Shown piece after piece: positions 53,271 to 61,780 of a DNA stretch of 64,000 bases. The stretch lies in assembly GCF_002379095.1 (NCBI RefSeq), contig NZ_NBZV01000017.1, positions 24,012-88,011 on the forward strand. The letters are read 5' to 3'. Origin of the DNA: Polaromonas sp. AER18D-145 (lineage in GTDB: Bacteria; Pseudomonadota; Gammaproteobacteria; Burkholderiales; Burkholderiaceae_C). Numbering within the stretch: the stretch's first letter is position 1; each line of letters begins with the position of its first letter. The notes beneath the pieces were generated by a model that worked only from the letters and a program-made list of their open reading frames with translations, ran no database searches and was not told where the DNA came from. A program made the translations under genes and the position numbers.

Positions 53271-54299
53271 TCAGCCACCCTCTTTCGGCAACGCCGGTAC
53301 TGCGTCGGCGCCAGGCCGCTGCGCGCCCGGACGGCACCAGCGGTGCCAGGCGTTGGTCAGTAACGGCACCAGCCCGTTGGGTGCATAGAGCACCATCAGC
53401 ACAAACACCATGCCCAGCACCAGGCGCCAGTGGTCGGTCAGCGCGCCCAGGTAATGAAACAGCGCCAGAAACAGCGCGGCCCCGACCAGCGGGCCGTACA
53501 GGCTGCCGATACCGCCCAGAATCACCATCAGAATGACCTCGCCGGACGTGGTCCAGAACAGCAGCGCCGGGTCTACCAGACTGAACAGGCTGGCGTGCAA
53601 GGCGCCCGCGACTGCGGCAACAGCCCCAGCCATCACGAAGCCGATCAACTGAAAACGCCGCACCGGGTAGCCGAGCGCCCGCATGCGCATGGGGTTCTGG
53701 CGGATGCCGGCAAAGACCGCGCCCAGCGGCGAAGCATCCAGGCGCTTGAGGCCCAGCAACAGCGCGATCAGCAGCAGCAGCGCGACGTAGTAAAAGGTGA
53801 TGCCGTTGTCCAGCGACAACCAGTCGGGCACACCATCCCCCGCCCATAGCGAAGGACGCGGGATCGACGAAATGCCGTTGATGCCGCCCGACCAGGCCTG
53901 CGTGGACAGCACCAGCACGTAGAACAACTGGCAGAAGGCAATCGTGATCATGACAAAACCGACGCCCCCCAGCCGCAGCACCATCGCCCCCACGACCAGC
54001 GAGACCACGGCGCCCACCAGCAGCGCTGCTGCGAGCAACACAAACAGGTTCTCGGCCACGTGGCGCAGCATGAAGGCGGCCAGATAAGCACCAACGCCGA
54101 GGAACAGGCCATGGCCGAAACTGATCAGGCCGAGGCGGCCAATCAGGATGTTCAGGCTCAACGCGAACATGCCGGTGATCAGGATCTCGATCGCGAACTC
54201 GGTCTGCGTGCCGCGCGTGGAATGTGGCAGCGCGACCGCGATGACCAGCAGCGCCAGGAGCGGCCAGTGCTTGTACTTGTACTTGTACTTGGGGTTCAT
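53271..54299 (-). CDS. livM: LIV-type ABC importer permease, LivM subunit (system 2)
   Basis: A 342-residue permease with the LivM signature IGRLGLISFGHGLFLGVGAY. The N-terminus is odd: MNPKYKYKYKHW, encoded by a hexanucleotide repeat (54270-54290). ATG 54299 overlaps the livH stop. About ten hydrophobic segments follow. Confidence 0.87.
   Translation of the reverse strand: MNPKYKYKYKHWPLLALLVIAVALPHSTRGTQTEFAIEILITGMFALSLNILIGRLGLISFGHGLFLGVGAYLAAFMLRHVAENLFVLLAAALLVGAVVSLVVGAMVLRLGGVGFVMITIAFCQLFYVLVLSTQAWSGGINGISSIPRPSLWAGDGVPDWLSLDNGITFYYVALLLLIALLLGLKRLDASPLGAVFAGIRQNPMRMRALGYPVRRFQLIGFVMAGAVAAVAGALHASLFSLVDPALLFWTTSGEVILMVILGGIGSLYGPLVGAALFLALFHYLGALTDHWRLVLGMVFVLMVLYAPNGLVPLLTNAWHRWCRPGAQRPGADAVPALPKEGG
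54270..54290. repeat. hexanucleotide repeat (CTTGTA) x3.5 in livM start
   Basis: Three and a half perfect copies of a six-base unit encode the Lys-Tyr repeats at residues 4-10 of LivM (system 2). Gain or loss of units would keep the frame and change only the length of the basic N-terminal tail. Confidence 0.85.
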
Positions 54300-55159
54300 C
54301 GGGCCACGCTCCCCATGATGCCTTGCGGCCGAATCAGCAACACCGCCACCAGGATCAGATAGATCACCGCGGTGGAGAACTCGGCGGCAAAGACCTGGCC
54401 GACCACGGTCGCCGCGCCGATCAGCAGGCTCGCGATCAGGGCGCCGGCCAGCGAGCCCATGCCGCCGACCACCACCACCACCAGCGCGGAAATCAGTATC
54501 TCGCTGCCCATGCCGGGATAGGCGTTGAAAATCGGCACCGCCAGCACGCCAGCCAGCCCGGCCAGCGCGGCGCCCACGGCAAATACGCCGCCGAAGAGCC
54601 TGCGTACATTGATGCCGAGGGCCTCGGCCATTTCACGGTCGTCAACGCCAGCGCGCACCATGGCCCCCAGGCGAGAGCGACCAAACGCCAGCAGCAATGC
54701 CGCGATGACCAGGATGCCAACCGCCACCACGAAGACGCGGTAAGTGGGCAGCGACACACCGGCCAGCACCACCGAACCGGCAAGCTCGGGTGGCAGCGTC
54801 AGCGTCTGGATCGGGGCACCCCAAATGATGCGAACCAGTTCGTCAAAACAGAACACCAGCCCGAGCGTCAGCAGCACCTGCGGATACATGCCGCGGCCGT
54901 AGGTACGCGAGAGCAAGGCGCGCTCGACCAGCACGCCTACCGCCGCCGTGAGCAGCGGCGCCAGCAGCACGGCAAGGTAGAAGTTGCCGATGCCACGTGC
55001 AATCGTGATGCCAAAATACGCACCCACCATATAGAGCGCGCCATGCGCGAGGTTGACGACGTGCATCAGGCCGAAAATAAGCGACAGGCCGGACGCGATG
55101 AGAAATAGCAGCACACCCATTTGCAAGGCGTTGAGAATCTGCTCGATGATGATCTGCAT
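54296..55159 (-). CDS. livH: LIV-type ABC importer permease, LivH subunit (system 2)
   Basis: A 287-residue permease with the LivH signature LIFGLMHVVNLAHGALYMVG near residue 28 and a C-terminal VVVVGGMGSLAGALIASLL loop. It forms the channel with LivM. The binding-protein gene lies 75 bases upstream. Confidence 0.88.
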   Translation of the reverse strand: MQIIIEQILNALQMGVLLFLIASGLSLIFGLMHVVNLAHGALYMVGAYFGITIARGIGNFYLAVLLAPLLTAAVGVLVERALLSRTYGRGMYPQVLLTLGLVFCFDELVRIIWGAPIQTLTLPPELAGSVVLAGVSLPTYRVFVVAVGILVIAALLLAFGRSRLGAMVRAGVDDREMAEALGINVRRLFGGVFAVGAALAGLAGVLAVPIFNAYPGMGSEILISALVVVVVGGMGSLAGALIASLLIGAATVVGQVFAAEFSTAVIYLILVAVLLIRPQGIMGSVAR

Positions 55160-55234
55160 GGTGATTTGACGTATTCAGGGCCGAACCCCGCGCAGGCCGG
55201 CAACGCCGGCGCGCGGGGGGTCAGCTTGTCCGAC

Positions 55235-56431
55235 TTACAGCGTGCAGCCCTCGCCCTTGTCAGTCACCTGCTCATAGGTTTTCAGGATTTTGTGGCCCAG
55301 TGTGCCGTCAGCGCGCTTGATGACCTCGCCGACATAGATGTTCTGCACCACGTTGCCGGTCCTCGGGTCGATGCGGAAATAGCCGCGCGGGCTGTCCACC
55401 TGGATGCTGGTCAAGGTCTTGCGCACCTTGGCCTTGTCGCTCAGATCACCCTTGAGCGCCTCCACGGTGGCGAGCATCAGCTTGGCCGTGTCGTAACCCT
55501 GCACGTGCATGACGTGCGCCACCTTGTTGTATTTTTTCTGGAACCGGGCCTGGAAGGCGCGGTTGCGCGGTGTGTCGAGGCTGGCCATGTAGTGGCCGCT
55601 GACCAGCACGCCGAGCGCCGCGTCGCCCATCGCGGGGAAGAACAGCTCATCGGCCATGTAGACCGGCCCCATGAGCTTGAGCTTGGGTCCGCGCACGCCG
55701 GCCTGCGTGACCTGTGTGATGAATCGCGGCGCGGCACTGCCGGCCAGGAAGGCCCACACCATGTCAACCTCAGCCTGCTTGGCGCGGATGCTGGTGATGA
55801 TCGGCGCGAAGTCAGCCGTGCCCAGGGCCGGCCACTCCTCCTGCGGCGCCTTGCCACCCTTTTCCATGAAGCCCTGGCGGAACGCGCCCGCCTGCTCCCG
55901 GCCGGAATCGTAGTTGGCACTGACCGTCAGCGCCGACTTGCCGATGTTTTCAGCCGCGTACTGACCCATCGAGTGATTGACCTGCCAGTTCGAGAACGAG
56001 GTGCGCACGATGTACGGGCTGCAGTTCTTGCCGGTGATCTCGTTGTTGCCGGCATTGGCCACCAGCAGGAAAGTTTTGGACCGGTGGATCTCGTCGCGGA
56101 TGGCTCCCACCACGTGCGAGGCAATCGGCCCGACGATGAAATCAACGTTGTCGTCCTTGGTGTAGCGGCGCACCATCTGCAGCGAGACCTTCGGGTCTTC
56201 CTTGTTATCCTCCTTGAGGACCACGATCTTGCGGCCCGCGACCTGGCCGCCGGCCTCTTCGATGGCGAGGTCAAAACCCTCCTTGACCGCCTCGCCATAG
56301 ACCGCAAAAACCTGCGAAAAGGGGAGCAATAGACCCACCTTGAGGTCTTTGCCTTGGGCGGCAGCGGGCGTGCTGGCCGCGAACGACAGGGCCATCGCAG
56401 CGGCCAAGACGGTATTTTTGAATGCTTTCAT
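55235..56431 (-). CDS. LIV-type ABC importer substrate-binding protein (system 2)
   Basis: A 398-residue type I periplasmic binding protein. Signal peptide MKAFKNTVLAAAMALSFAAS with cleavage near PAAAQ, then DLKVGLLLPFSQVFAVYGE. ATG 56431 is used because it gives the signal peptide and has AGGAGA upstream; a longer in-frame start exists but is implausible. It is the first gene of the array that leads into the dioxygenase genes, so its ligand is probably the aromatic acid. Confidence 0.88.
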   Translation of the reverse strand: MKAFKNTVLAAAMALSFAASTPAAAQGKDLKVGLLLPFSQVFAVYGEAVKEGFDLAIEEAGGQVAGRKIVVLKEDNKEDPKVSLQMVRRYTKDDNVDFIVGPIASHVVGAIRDEIHRSKTFLLVANAGNNEITGKNCSPYIVRTSFSNWQVNHSMGQYAAENIGKSALTVSANYDSGREQAGAFRQGFMEKGGKAPQEEWPALGTADFAPIITSIRAKQAEVDMVWAFLAGSAAPRFITQVTQAGVRGPKLKLMGPVYMADELFFPAMGDAALGVLVSGHYMASLDTPRNRAFQARFQKKYNKVAHVMHVQGYDTAKLMLATVEALKGDLSDKAKVRKTLTSIQVDSPRGYFRIDPRTGNVVQNIYVGEVIKRADGTLGHKILKTYEQVTDKGEGCTL

Positions 56432-56715
56432 GTTCTCTCCTTTTGTTGCTACCGAGCGGGATTGAATCAACCCGGATTTCGCCTGAACTCGATCAGCACA
56501 AAAAACAAACAGGTTAGCCTGTTTAAGTGCCACTACAGTTAAAGCCCGGTTCGGGGCGAACCATCCGTCCAAACCTCAAATGAGCCATAGCGATATTATC
56601 TTTTTATCTTTTTATCTTTCTATTATCGATAACCCTAATAATTGTCGAGATTCCTCTTGATTCGATCACTTAATCGCGTGCCATCGAACATCCGCCCTCT
56701 TGCTTTTTGCTCATC
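56432..56715. other. promoter region of the aromatic gene array
   Basis: No gene. Besides the inverted repeat at 56507-56524 it has a hairpin GGTTCG-GGG-CGAACC at 56548-56562, an AT-rich block with three tandem TTTTTATC-like units around 56595-56620, and a TTATCGATAA palindrome at 56623-56632. The AT-rich block is strikingly different from the GC-rich surroundings and likely holds the promoter. Confidence 0.55.
56507..56524. promoter_or_regulatory. 18-bp inverted repeat, candidate TetR (CymR-like) operator
   Basis: AAACAGG-TTAG-CCTGTTT is a perfect inverted repeat about 75 bases before the binding-protein ATG. The left side extends as ACAAACAG. From memory the CymR operator contains ACAAACAG and CTGTTTGT half-sites; the half-site sequence agrees, but the centre here is six bases instead of ten. 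Confidence 0.5.
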
Positions 56716-57789
56716 TCAGACCTGGCTTCGTTCAAAAAAGCGGTCGGCAAAAATGTTCTCTGTTGCCACGCCCAGTCGAGACAGCAGCGCCTCGGCGGCG
56801 TCCACCATGGGCGGCGGCCCGCACAGATAGGCCTGGCTGTCCGCCAAGTCGGGCGCCTGCGATGCATAGTCGGCTACCAGCCCGCGTGCGCCGCGCCAGT
56901 CGCTATCGTTCGGCTCGGACGAAAGGACCGGCAGAAAACGAAATGCAGCGCCCCATTGACCTGAAATTTCATCGATTTCCGACAGGCAGTAGAGATCGGC
57001 CTGGGTGCGGGCACCGTACAGCAAGGTGACGGGCCGCGCACACCCAGCGCGACGCGCATGTTCGAGAATGCATTTGAGTGGCGCCAGTCCGCTGCCGCCC
57101 CCGATGCAAACGATCGGGGCGTCGCCATCGCGTAGCCGGAACCCGCCTTGCGGCCCCCGCACCTGAACCGGCGCACCAAGACGATCACCAGCAAACAGCC
57201 AGCCCGTGAACACTTCCCCAGGTACCCGACGAATGTGAAAACTCACCTCGTCGGTTGATTCGCAGTTCTTGGCGTCCGCAAACGAATAGCTGCGCGCGCC
57301 CTGAATGGCCTCGACGCTCAACTCGGCATACTGGCCGGGCACAAAGCTGATGGGCCGGTCCAGCCGCAGCTTGAGTTCCACGATATCGCCGGTAAGCGGC
57401 GCCACACGCGCGATCCGGCCGTCAAATGCCTGAGCGACAGCGACCGGCTCCGACAGCGAGAGCAGCCAGATCGACAGGTTCGAGCGGGGCAAGGTCTGGC
57501 AACCGAGCCTGAAACCGGCTTGATAGTCCGCCCCGGACAACGCGCGCGCCGATGAGTCGAGCTCGGAGATCCTGCCTTCATCGAGCCGATAGCGGCAGCT
57601 ACCGCAGGTTCCAACCTTGCAGTCATGCGGAAAGCCGATGCCGCTTTCCAGTGCCGCCTCCAGCAGCGTTTTTCCAGAAGGCACTGCGAACTGCAATCCA
57701 TGCGAGCTGACCGTGATCTCCAGGGGCTCTTTTTTACCAAACATATTTGGAATTCCAGCGAGCATGCACAAGGCTCTGATCACTTTCAT
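56716..57789 (-). CDS. dioxygenase reductase, [2Fe-2S]-FAD-NAD(P)H type
   Basis: A 357-residue electron-transfer protein. Plant-type ferredoxin ligands are Cys57, Cys62, Cys65 and Cys97 (CKVGTCGSC). The flavin site is ARSYSFADAK and the NAD(P) site GGGSGLAPLKCIL, with a C-terminal YLCGPPPMVDAAE. It resembles BenC/CmtAa-type reductases and is the only such gene in the window, so it presumably serves both oxygenases. ATG 57789 has AGGAG six bases upstream; about 20 extra residues precede the ferredoxin fold. Confidence 0.87.
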   Translation of the reverse strand: MKVIRALCMLAGIPNMFGKKEPLEITVSSHGLQFAVPSGKTLLEAALESGIGFPHDCKVGTCGSCRYRLDEGRISELDSSARALSGADYQAGFRLGCQTLPRSNLSIWLLSLSEPVAVAQAFDGRIARVAPLTGDIVELKLRLDRPISFVPGQYAELSVEAIQGARSYSFADAKNCESTDEVSFHIRRVPGEVFTGWLFAGDRLGAPVQVRGPQGGFRLRDGDAPIVCIGGGSGLAPLKCILEHARRAGCARPVTLLYGARTQADLYCLSEIDEISGQWGAAFRFLPVLSSEPNDSDWRGARGLVADYASQAPDLADSQAYLCGPPPMVDAAEALLSRLGVATENIFADRFFERSQV

Positions 57790-57893
57790 CCGATACTCCT
57801 TTTCCTTGGTCGGAATCGAAGCATCTACGACCACAGCAAACGGACGAGCTTGTGTGAGTCCCCCGACAGAGCCGGGGCTTACCTTGTAACGAG

Positions 57894-58358
57894 TTATTCA
57901 GCGTGCTCTGCCTGCTGCAGGCCGACGATCACTTCACCGCTAATACGATAGCTCTTGCCCCGAAACAGCGCTATGGTTTTCCCGCCACGCGTGCGTACCG
58001 TGACGTCATAGACACCGGTGCGACCGGACAGAGAACGTTCGACGGCTTCGGCCTCCAGGATGTCGCCCTCCTTGGCTGGCGCCAGAAAGTCGATGTGGCA
58101 GGCAGAAGCCACCGTGTTTTGATTGTAACTATTGCAGGCGTAGGCAAAGGCGCTATCAGCTAGGGTAAAGATGTAGCCGCCGTGACAGATATGGTGGCCA
58201 TTGACCATGTCCGCACGCACAGGCATGGACGTCATGGCGTAACCGGGCTTGACACCGAGTATTTGCATAGCCAGTGCATTGGTGGCGCAGTCGCGAGACC
58301 ACATGGCAGCGCAGACTTCTTCGGCCAGCGCCTGCGGATCAGGATGTTGTTCAATCAT
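57894..58358 (-). CDS. paaI: PaaI-type hot-dog thioesterase
   Basis: A 154-residue hot-dog thioesterase of the PaaI group. DMVNGHHICHGGYIFTLADS is the family signature, with the catalytic Asp in LAD. PaaI hydrolyses stalled aryl- or hydroxyaryl-CoA esters and releases CoA. With an acyl-CoA ligase at the window edge and no phenylacetate epoxidase genes here, it may rescue CoA from an aryl-CoA dead end. ATG 58358 has GGAAAG upstream. Confidence 0.85.
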   Translation of the reverse strand: MIEQHPDPQALAEEVCAAMWSRDCATNALAMQILGVKPGYAMTSMPVRADMVNGHHICHGGYIFTLADSAFAYACNSYNQNTVASACHIDFLAPAKEGDILEAEAVERSLSGRTGVYDVTVRTRGGKTIALFRGKSYRISGEVIVGLQQAEHAE

Positions 58359-58459
58359 GGGAATTCTTTCCGGCAAAAAATATTTCAAGGGCATCAGATC
58401 AAGGCCACACGATAAAACGGCCTGGGGGCAATAACAATCTTCAGTTTATTTTGAAGCAA

Positions 58460-58700
58460 AGCTTTTGATGGGACAGCCTTGGTGCGTGACCCAGTTCGCC
58501 TTGACGGTGCAATGGCCGTCGACGTCCAGAGTGGCGCGCGCATTCGACCCCTCTGACAGGAGCGCGACACCAGCTTCAAGGTAGCCGAGCGGCCGGTGCG
58601 GTCACAGTTGTCCGTCAGCAAGACCTCCTTCGTAGCGAATGAATCCGTCCAGCCGGGAGGTGGGGCAGCATCCACGCCATTTTCTTCAGCTTAATCGACG
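58460..58700 (-). pseudogene. collapsed dioxygenase alpha/beta remnant
   Basis: On the minus strand the start of an alpha gene (leader GCTGAAG, then MDAAPPPGWTDSF) matches the alpha1 start MDAAPNPLLEEF and its leader. After about 30 codons the sequence jumps to the middle of a beta gene: ARATLDVDGHCTVKANWVTH matches RATLDAEGRCIVKANWVTH of beta1. A deletion of well over 1 kb removed the rest. It follows ferredoxin B in the same order as the intact set. Confidence 0.82.
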
Positions 58701-58730
58701 AAAGCGGGTTGTCCACAATAATAAAAACTT

Positions 58731-59135
58731 TCAGACGGGGATATCGGCGCAGGTGCCGGCATCGAGCGCCGCGAAAACCTGGTCGTCTTCCACCTTGACC
58801 GGATAGACCGTCAGGGCCCTGGTGCACGGAGAGGCCGTCACGGCACCGGTGCGGATATCAAAGCACCCACTGTGAAAAGGACATTCGATTTCACCATCGA
58901 TGATGTCCCCCTCCGACAAAGACGCTGCGCCGTGCGTGCAGGTGTCATCGATCACGAAGAACTCATCGGAGAGGCGCACCAGCGCCAGCGGTGCACGCCC
59001 CCCGAGATTAACTTGCAGTGCGCAACCAGGTTCCACATCTCCGGTTCGCGCGATGAAGGTCAGTGACTTGGCATTACTCACAAAAGACCCCTGATTTCCA
59101 GATAAAGTTGTTTCAATGTGCATGGTCGTATTCAT
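58731..59135 (-). CDS. Rieske-type [2Fe-2S] ferredoxin (copy B)
   Basis: A 134-residue Rieske ferredoxin with ligands at Cys66, His68, Cys85 and His88 (CTHG, CPFHSG). It is a duplicate of copy A (about 93 of 110 aligned residues identical) with an extra 15-residue N-terminus. ATG 59135 has GAGGAAGG seven bases upstream. Its own oxygenase is destroyed, so it may serve the surviving alpha/beta enzymes or be on the way out. Confidence 0.87.
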   Translation of the reverse strand: MNTTMHIETTLSGNQGSFVSNAKSLTFIARTGDVEPGCALQVNLGGRAPLALVRLSDEFFVIDDTCTHGAASLSEGDIIDGEIECPFHSGCFDIRTGAVTASPCTRALTVYPVKVEDDQVFAALDAGTCADIPV

Positions 59136-59163
59136 GTTCAATCCTTCCTCTGTTGGCCATGCG

Positions 59164-59943
59164 TCATGCGAGAGCAGACAGTGATTCGCCCAAACCGAAG
59201 TAGGCTTCCCGCACCGCGGGGTCCTGCATCAGGCTCTCGCCCTCACCGGCGCGCACGATACGCCCCGTCTCAATGACGTAAGCCCAGTCCGCCATCGGCA
59301 GCGCCACGTGCGCATTCTGCTCAACCAACAGGATCGTCATACCCTCCCGCCGCAACCGTTTGATGACAGAGAAGACCTCTTCCACAATCAGCGGCGCCAG
59401 TCCCATTGAGGGCTCATCAAGCAGGAGCAAGCGCGGCTTGCTCATCAAGGCCCGCGCAATCGCGAGCATTTGCTGCTGCCCACCGGACAGGAGACCGGAC
59501 GCTTGCGCCTTCTTGGCGACCAAGGCAGGAAAAAGGTCATAGATGCGCTCTAATTCACGTTCAACTTCTACCCGAGGGCGCAGGTACCCACCAAGACGAA
59601 TATTAGCCTCCACTGACAACTCACCGAAAACCCGACGCCCCTCCGGGCAGTGCGCCATGCCGTGCGCCACCCGACGGTACGCCGCCATGTCGACGATATT
59701 TTCCCCCGCCAGTTCGATGCTACCGCCCGCTGCTGGCTGGAGACCGGAAATCGTGCGCAACAGGGTGGTTTTTCCAGCGCCGTTGCTACCCACCAGAGCG
59801 ACCAGGGCGCCTTCCATGACCTCGATTGAAATATCTCGAAGACAATGAATATGTCCGTAAAAGGTGTTGAGTTCATTGACGCGCAGAAGCGGCTTGCCGG
59901 TTGCCGAGCGAGCGGAATGTAGTGCTGATCCGTTGTTTAACAT
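59164..59943 (-). CDS. livF: LIV-type ABC importer ATPase, LivF subunit (system 3)
   Basis: A 259-residue ABC ATPase with GSNGAGKTT, LSGGQQQMLAIARAL and LLLLDEPSMGLAP. ATG 59943 is used; an in-frame TTG at 59952 would overlap livG and is an alternative. The ferredoxin B gene starts 28 bases after its stop. Confidence 0.87.
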   Translation of the reverse strand: MLNNGSALHSARSATGKPLLRVNELNTFYGHIHCLRDISIEVMEGALVALVGSNGAGKTTLLRTISGLQPAAGGSIELAGENIVDMAAYRRVAHGMAHCPEGRRVFGELSVEANIRLGGYLRPRVEVERELERIYDLFPALVAKKAQASGLLSGGQQQMLAIARALMSKPRLLLLDEPSMGLAPLIVEEVFSVIKRLRREGMTILLVEQNAHVALPMADWAYVIETGRIVRAGEGESLMQDPAVREAYFGLGESLSALA

Positions 59944-59948
59944 GATTT

Positions 59949-60758
59949 TCAATGGTTCGTGCCGAGATAGGCTTTGACAACTTCCGGATCGCGAACGACA
60001 AAATCCGGTGTACCTTGTGCAATCTTTCGCCCGTAGTTCAAAACAATGACTTGATCGGAGATTCCCATCACAAGCTTCATGTCATGCTCAATCAACACGA
60101 CCGTTATATTGTGCTCAGTCAGGCGCTTGATCAACTGACCGATCTCGACCGTTTCGCGCTGGTTCAGCCCGGCGGCCGGCTCATCGAGCAGAAGAAGCCG
60201 TGGCTCCGCCATCAGCGCGCGCGCAATTTCCAGCCGTTTGAGCGCACCATACGAGAGTGCGTCCGGCATGGTTTGAGGGTCAACCTCAACACCGACCATC
60301 TGCAGCAACTCCCGTGCTCGCACGCTCAGATCACTGTCTCGCCGCACCAGCTCGGGAGGCCGAAAAATACCTGCCCATATTCCCGCACGCGCGCGCGCAT
60401 GCGCGCCTAGCAACACGTTCTCTTCGATCGTCAGATTGCGAGCGATTTTCAGGTTCTGGAATGTCCGGGCCACGCCCAGCTTGGCCAGGTGATGCGGAGG
60501 GAGCCTAGCCAAGCTGCGCCCAGCAATGAACACTTCGCCGGCGCTGGGCTGATACAGCCCGCTGAGCACGTTCAACAGCGTCGTCTTGCCAGCGCCATTG
60601 GGACCAATCACCGAATGCACCTGCCCGGCGCACAACGAGAACGAAACGTCCTCCAGCACGGCGGGGCCCCCAAAGTGTTTATGCAGCCCTTGCACACGCA
60701 CGATATCGTTCACGCTGCGATCAGTAGCCAACTCAGCAACGTCTAAATGCGTACTCAT
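59949..60758 (-). CDS. livG: LIV-type ABC importer ATPase, LivG subunit (system 3)
   Basis: A 269-residue ABC ATPase with GPNGAGKTT, LSYGALKRLEIARAL and LLLLDEPAAGL. About 18 residues precede the first strand. ATG 60758 overlaps the livM stop in an ATGA junction. Confidence 0.88.
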   Translation of the reverse strand: MSTHLDVAELATDRSVNDIVRVQGLHKHFGGPAVLEDVSFSLCAGQVHSVIGPNGAGKTTLLNVLSGLYQPSAGEVFIAGRSLARLPPHHLAKLGVARTFQNLKIARNLTIEENVLLGAHARARAGIWAGIFRPPELVRRDSDLSVRARELLQMVGVEVDPQTMPDALSYGALKRLEIARALMAEPRLLLLDEPAAGLNQRETVEIGQLIKRLTEHNITVVLIEHDMKLVMGISDQVIVLNYGRKIAQGTPDFVVRDPEVVKAYLGTNH

Positions 60759-61771
60759 GAAGCCTTCCTCCCCTTTCGACCTCGATACCAGGCCGTCAAT
60801 GTCGGCACCATGCCACGCGGCAAGAGCAGCACAGTGGACAGCAGGATCAGGCCGACCACAAGAACCTCATATTCGGCCGCCCCCGCCAATAAGTTGGGTA
60901 GCAAAGTGACAATGACAGCACCCAACACGGCCCCGGCAACCGACCCAATGCCGCCGATGACCGCCATCATCACGAATTGAACCGAGTGCGTGAACGAGGC
61001 CGAAGCAGGGGTGATAAAGCCCGCATAATGGGCGTATAAGGCCCCCATCAATCCGGTCAACGCGGTCGACAACACGAAAACCCGCACCTTGTAGCCGCGT
61101 ACATCAACACCGACGGAAGTCGCGGCGATCTCGGCATCATGCAGCGTACGAAGGGCGCGACCGGCAGGAGAACGAAGCAGGTTGTAGGACCCGACAGTGG
61201 CGAACACCAGCACGAACAACAACACGAAATACCATACCATCTCACCTTGCAGTGAAAAGCCCAAAACGCCAAACGGCACAACCGACATACCATCGGGCCC
61301 GCCGGTCAGATGCTGCTCGTTGCGCAACACAATACTCAACATCATGCCGATGCCGAGCGTCGCCACGGCAAGATAGTAGCCTGACAAGCGCAGGAACAAA
61401 CGCGCAACACACCAGCCAAGCACTGCCGTTCCAAGCACCGCCAGCGCCAGCGCCAGCAGCGTGGGCAGCCCTTGCGGACCACCAAGGTAGGCCGAGACAT
61501 AGGCACCGAACGCAAAGAAACCGGCGTGACCCAGGCTGAGCTGCCCGGTCGTACCGAGCAACAGCGTCATGGAAATGGCAACCACTGCGTTGATCATCAC
61601 CAGATTGGCGACGGCAATATAAAAAGAATTGGAAATAAGGATAGGCACCAAGGCCAAGGCCAAGACCAAAACAAATAGCAGCGAGTAGCGTGCAAATACC
61701 CTTTGGCCGATCACGCTCTTGATTGGAGCTGCGGCTACGCCGGACGGTTTAATTAAAAGCTCATTCATCAT
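60755..61771 (-). CDS. livM: LIV-type ABC importer permease, LivM subunit (system 3)
   Basis: A 338-residue permease with LLGTTGQLSLGHAGFFAFGA, the LivM signature, and MMAVIGGIGSVAGAVLGAVI near the C-terminus. ATG 61771 is followed directly by a second ATG. It lies nine bases after livH. Confidence 0.88.
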   Translation of the reverse strand: MMNELLIKPSGVAAAPIKSVIGQRVFARYSLLFVLVLALALVPILISNSFYIAVANLVMINAVVAISMTLLLGTTGQLSLGHAGFFAFGAYVSAYLGGPQGLPTLLALALAVLGTAVLGWCVARLFLRLSGYYLAVATLGIGMMLSIVLRNEQHLTGGPDGMSVVPFGVLGFSLQGEMVWYFVLLFVLVFATVGSYNLLRSPAGRALRTLHDAEIAATSVGVDVRGYKVRVFVLSTALTGLMGALYAHYAGFITPASASFTHSVQFVMMAVIGGIGSVAGAVLGAVIVTLLPNLLAGAAEYEVLVVGLILLSTVLLLPRGMVPTLTAWYRGRKGRKAS

Positions 61772-61780
61772 GATTCATCT

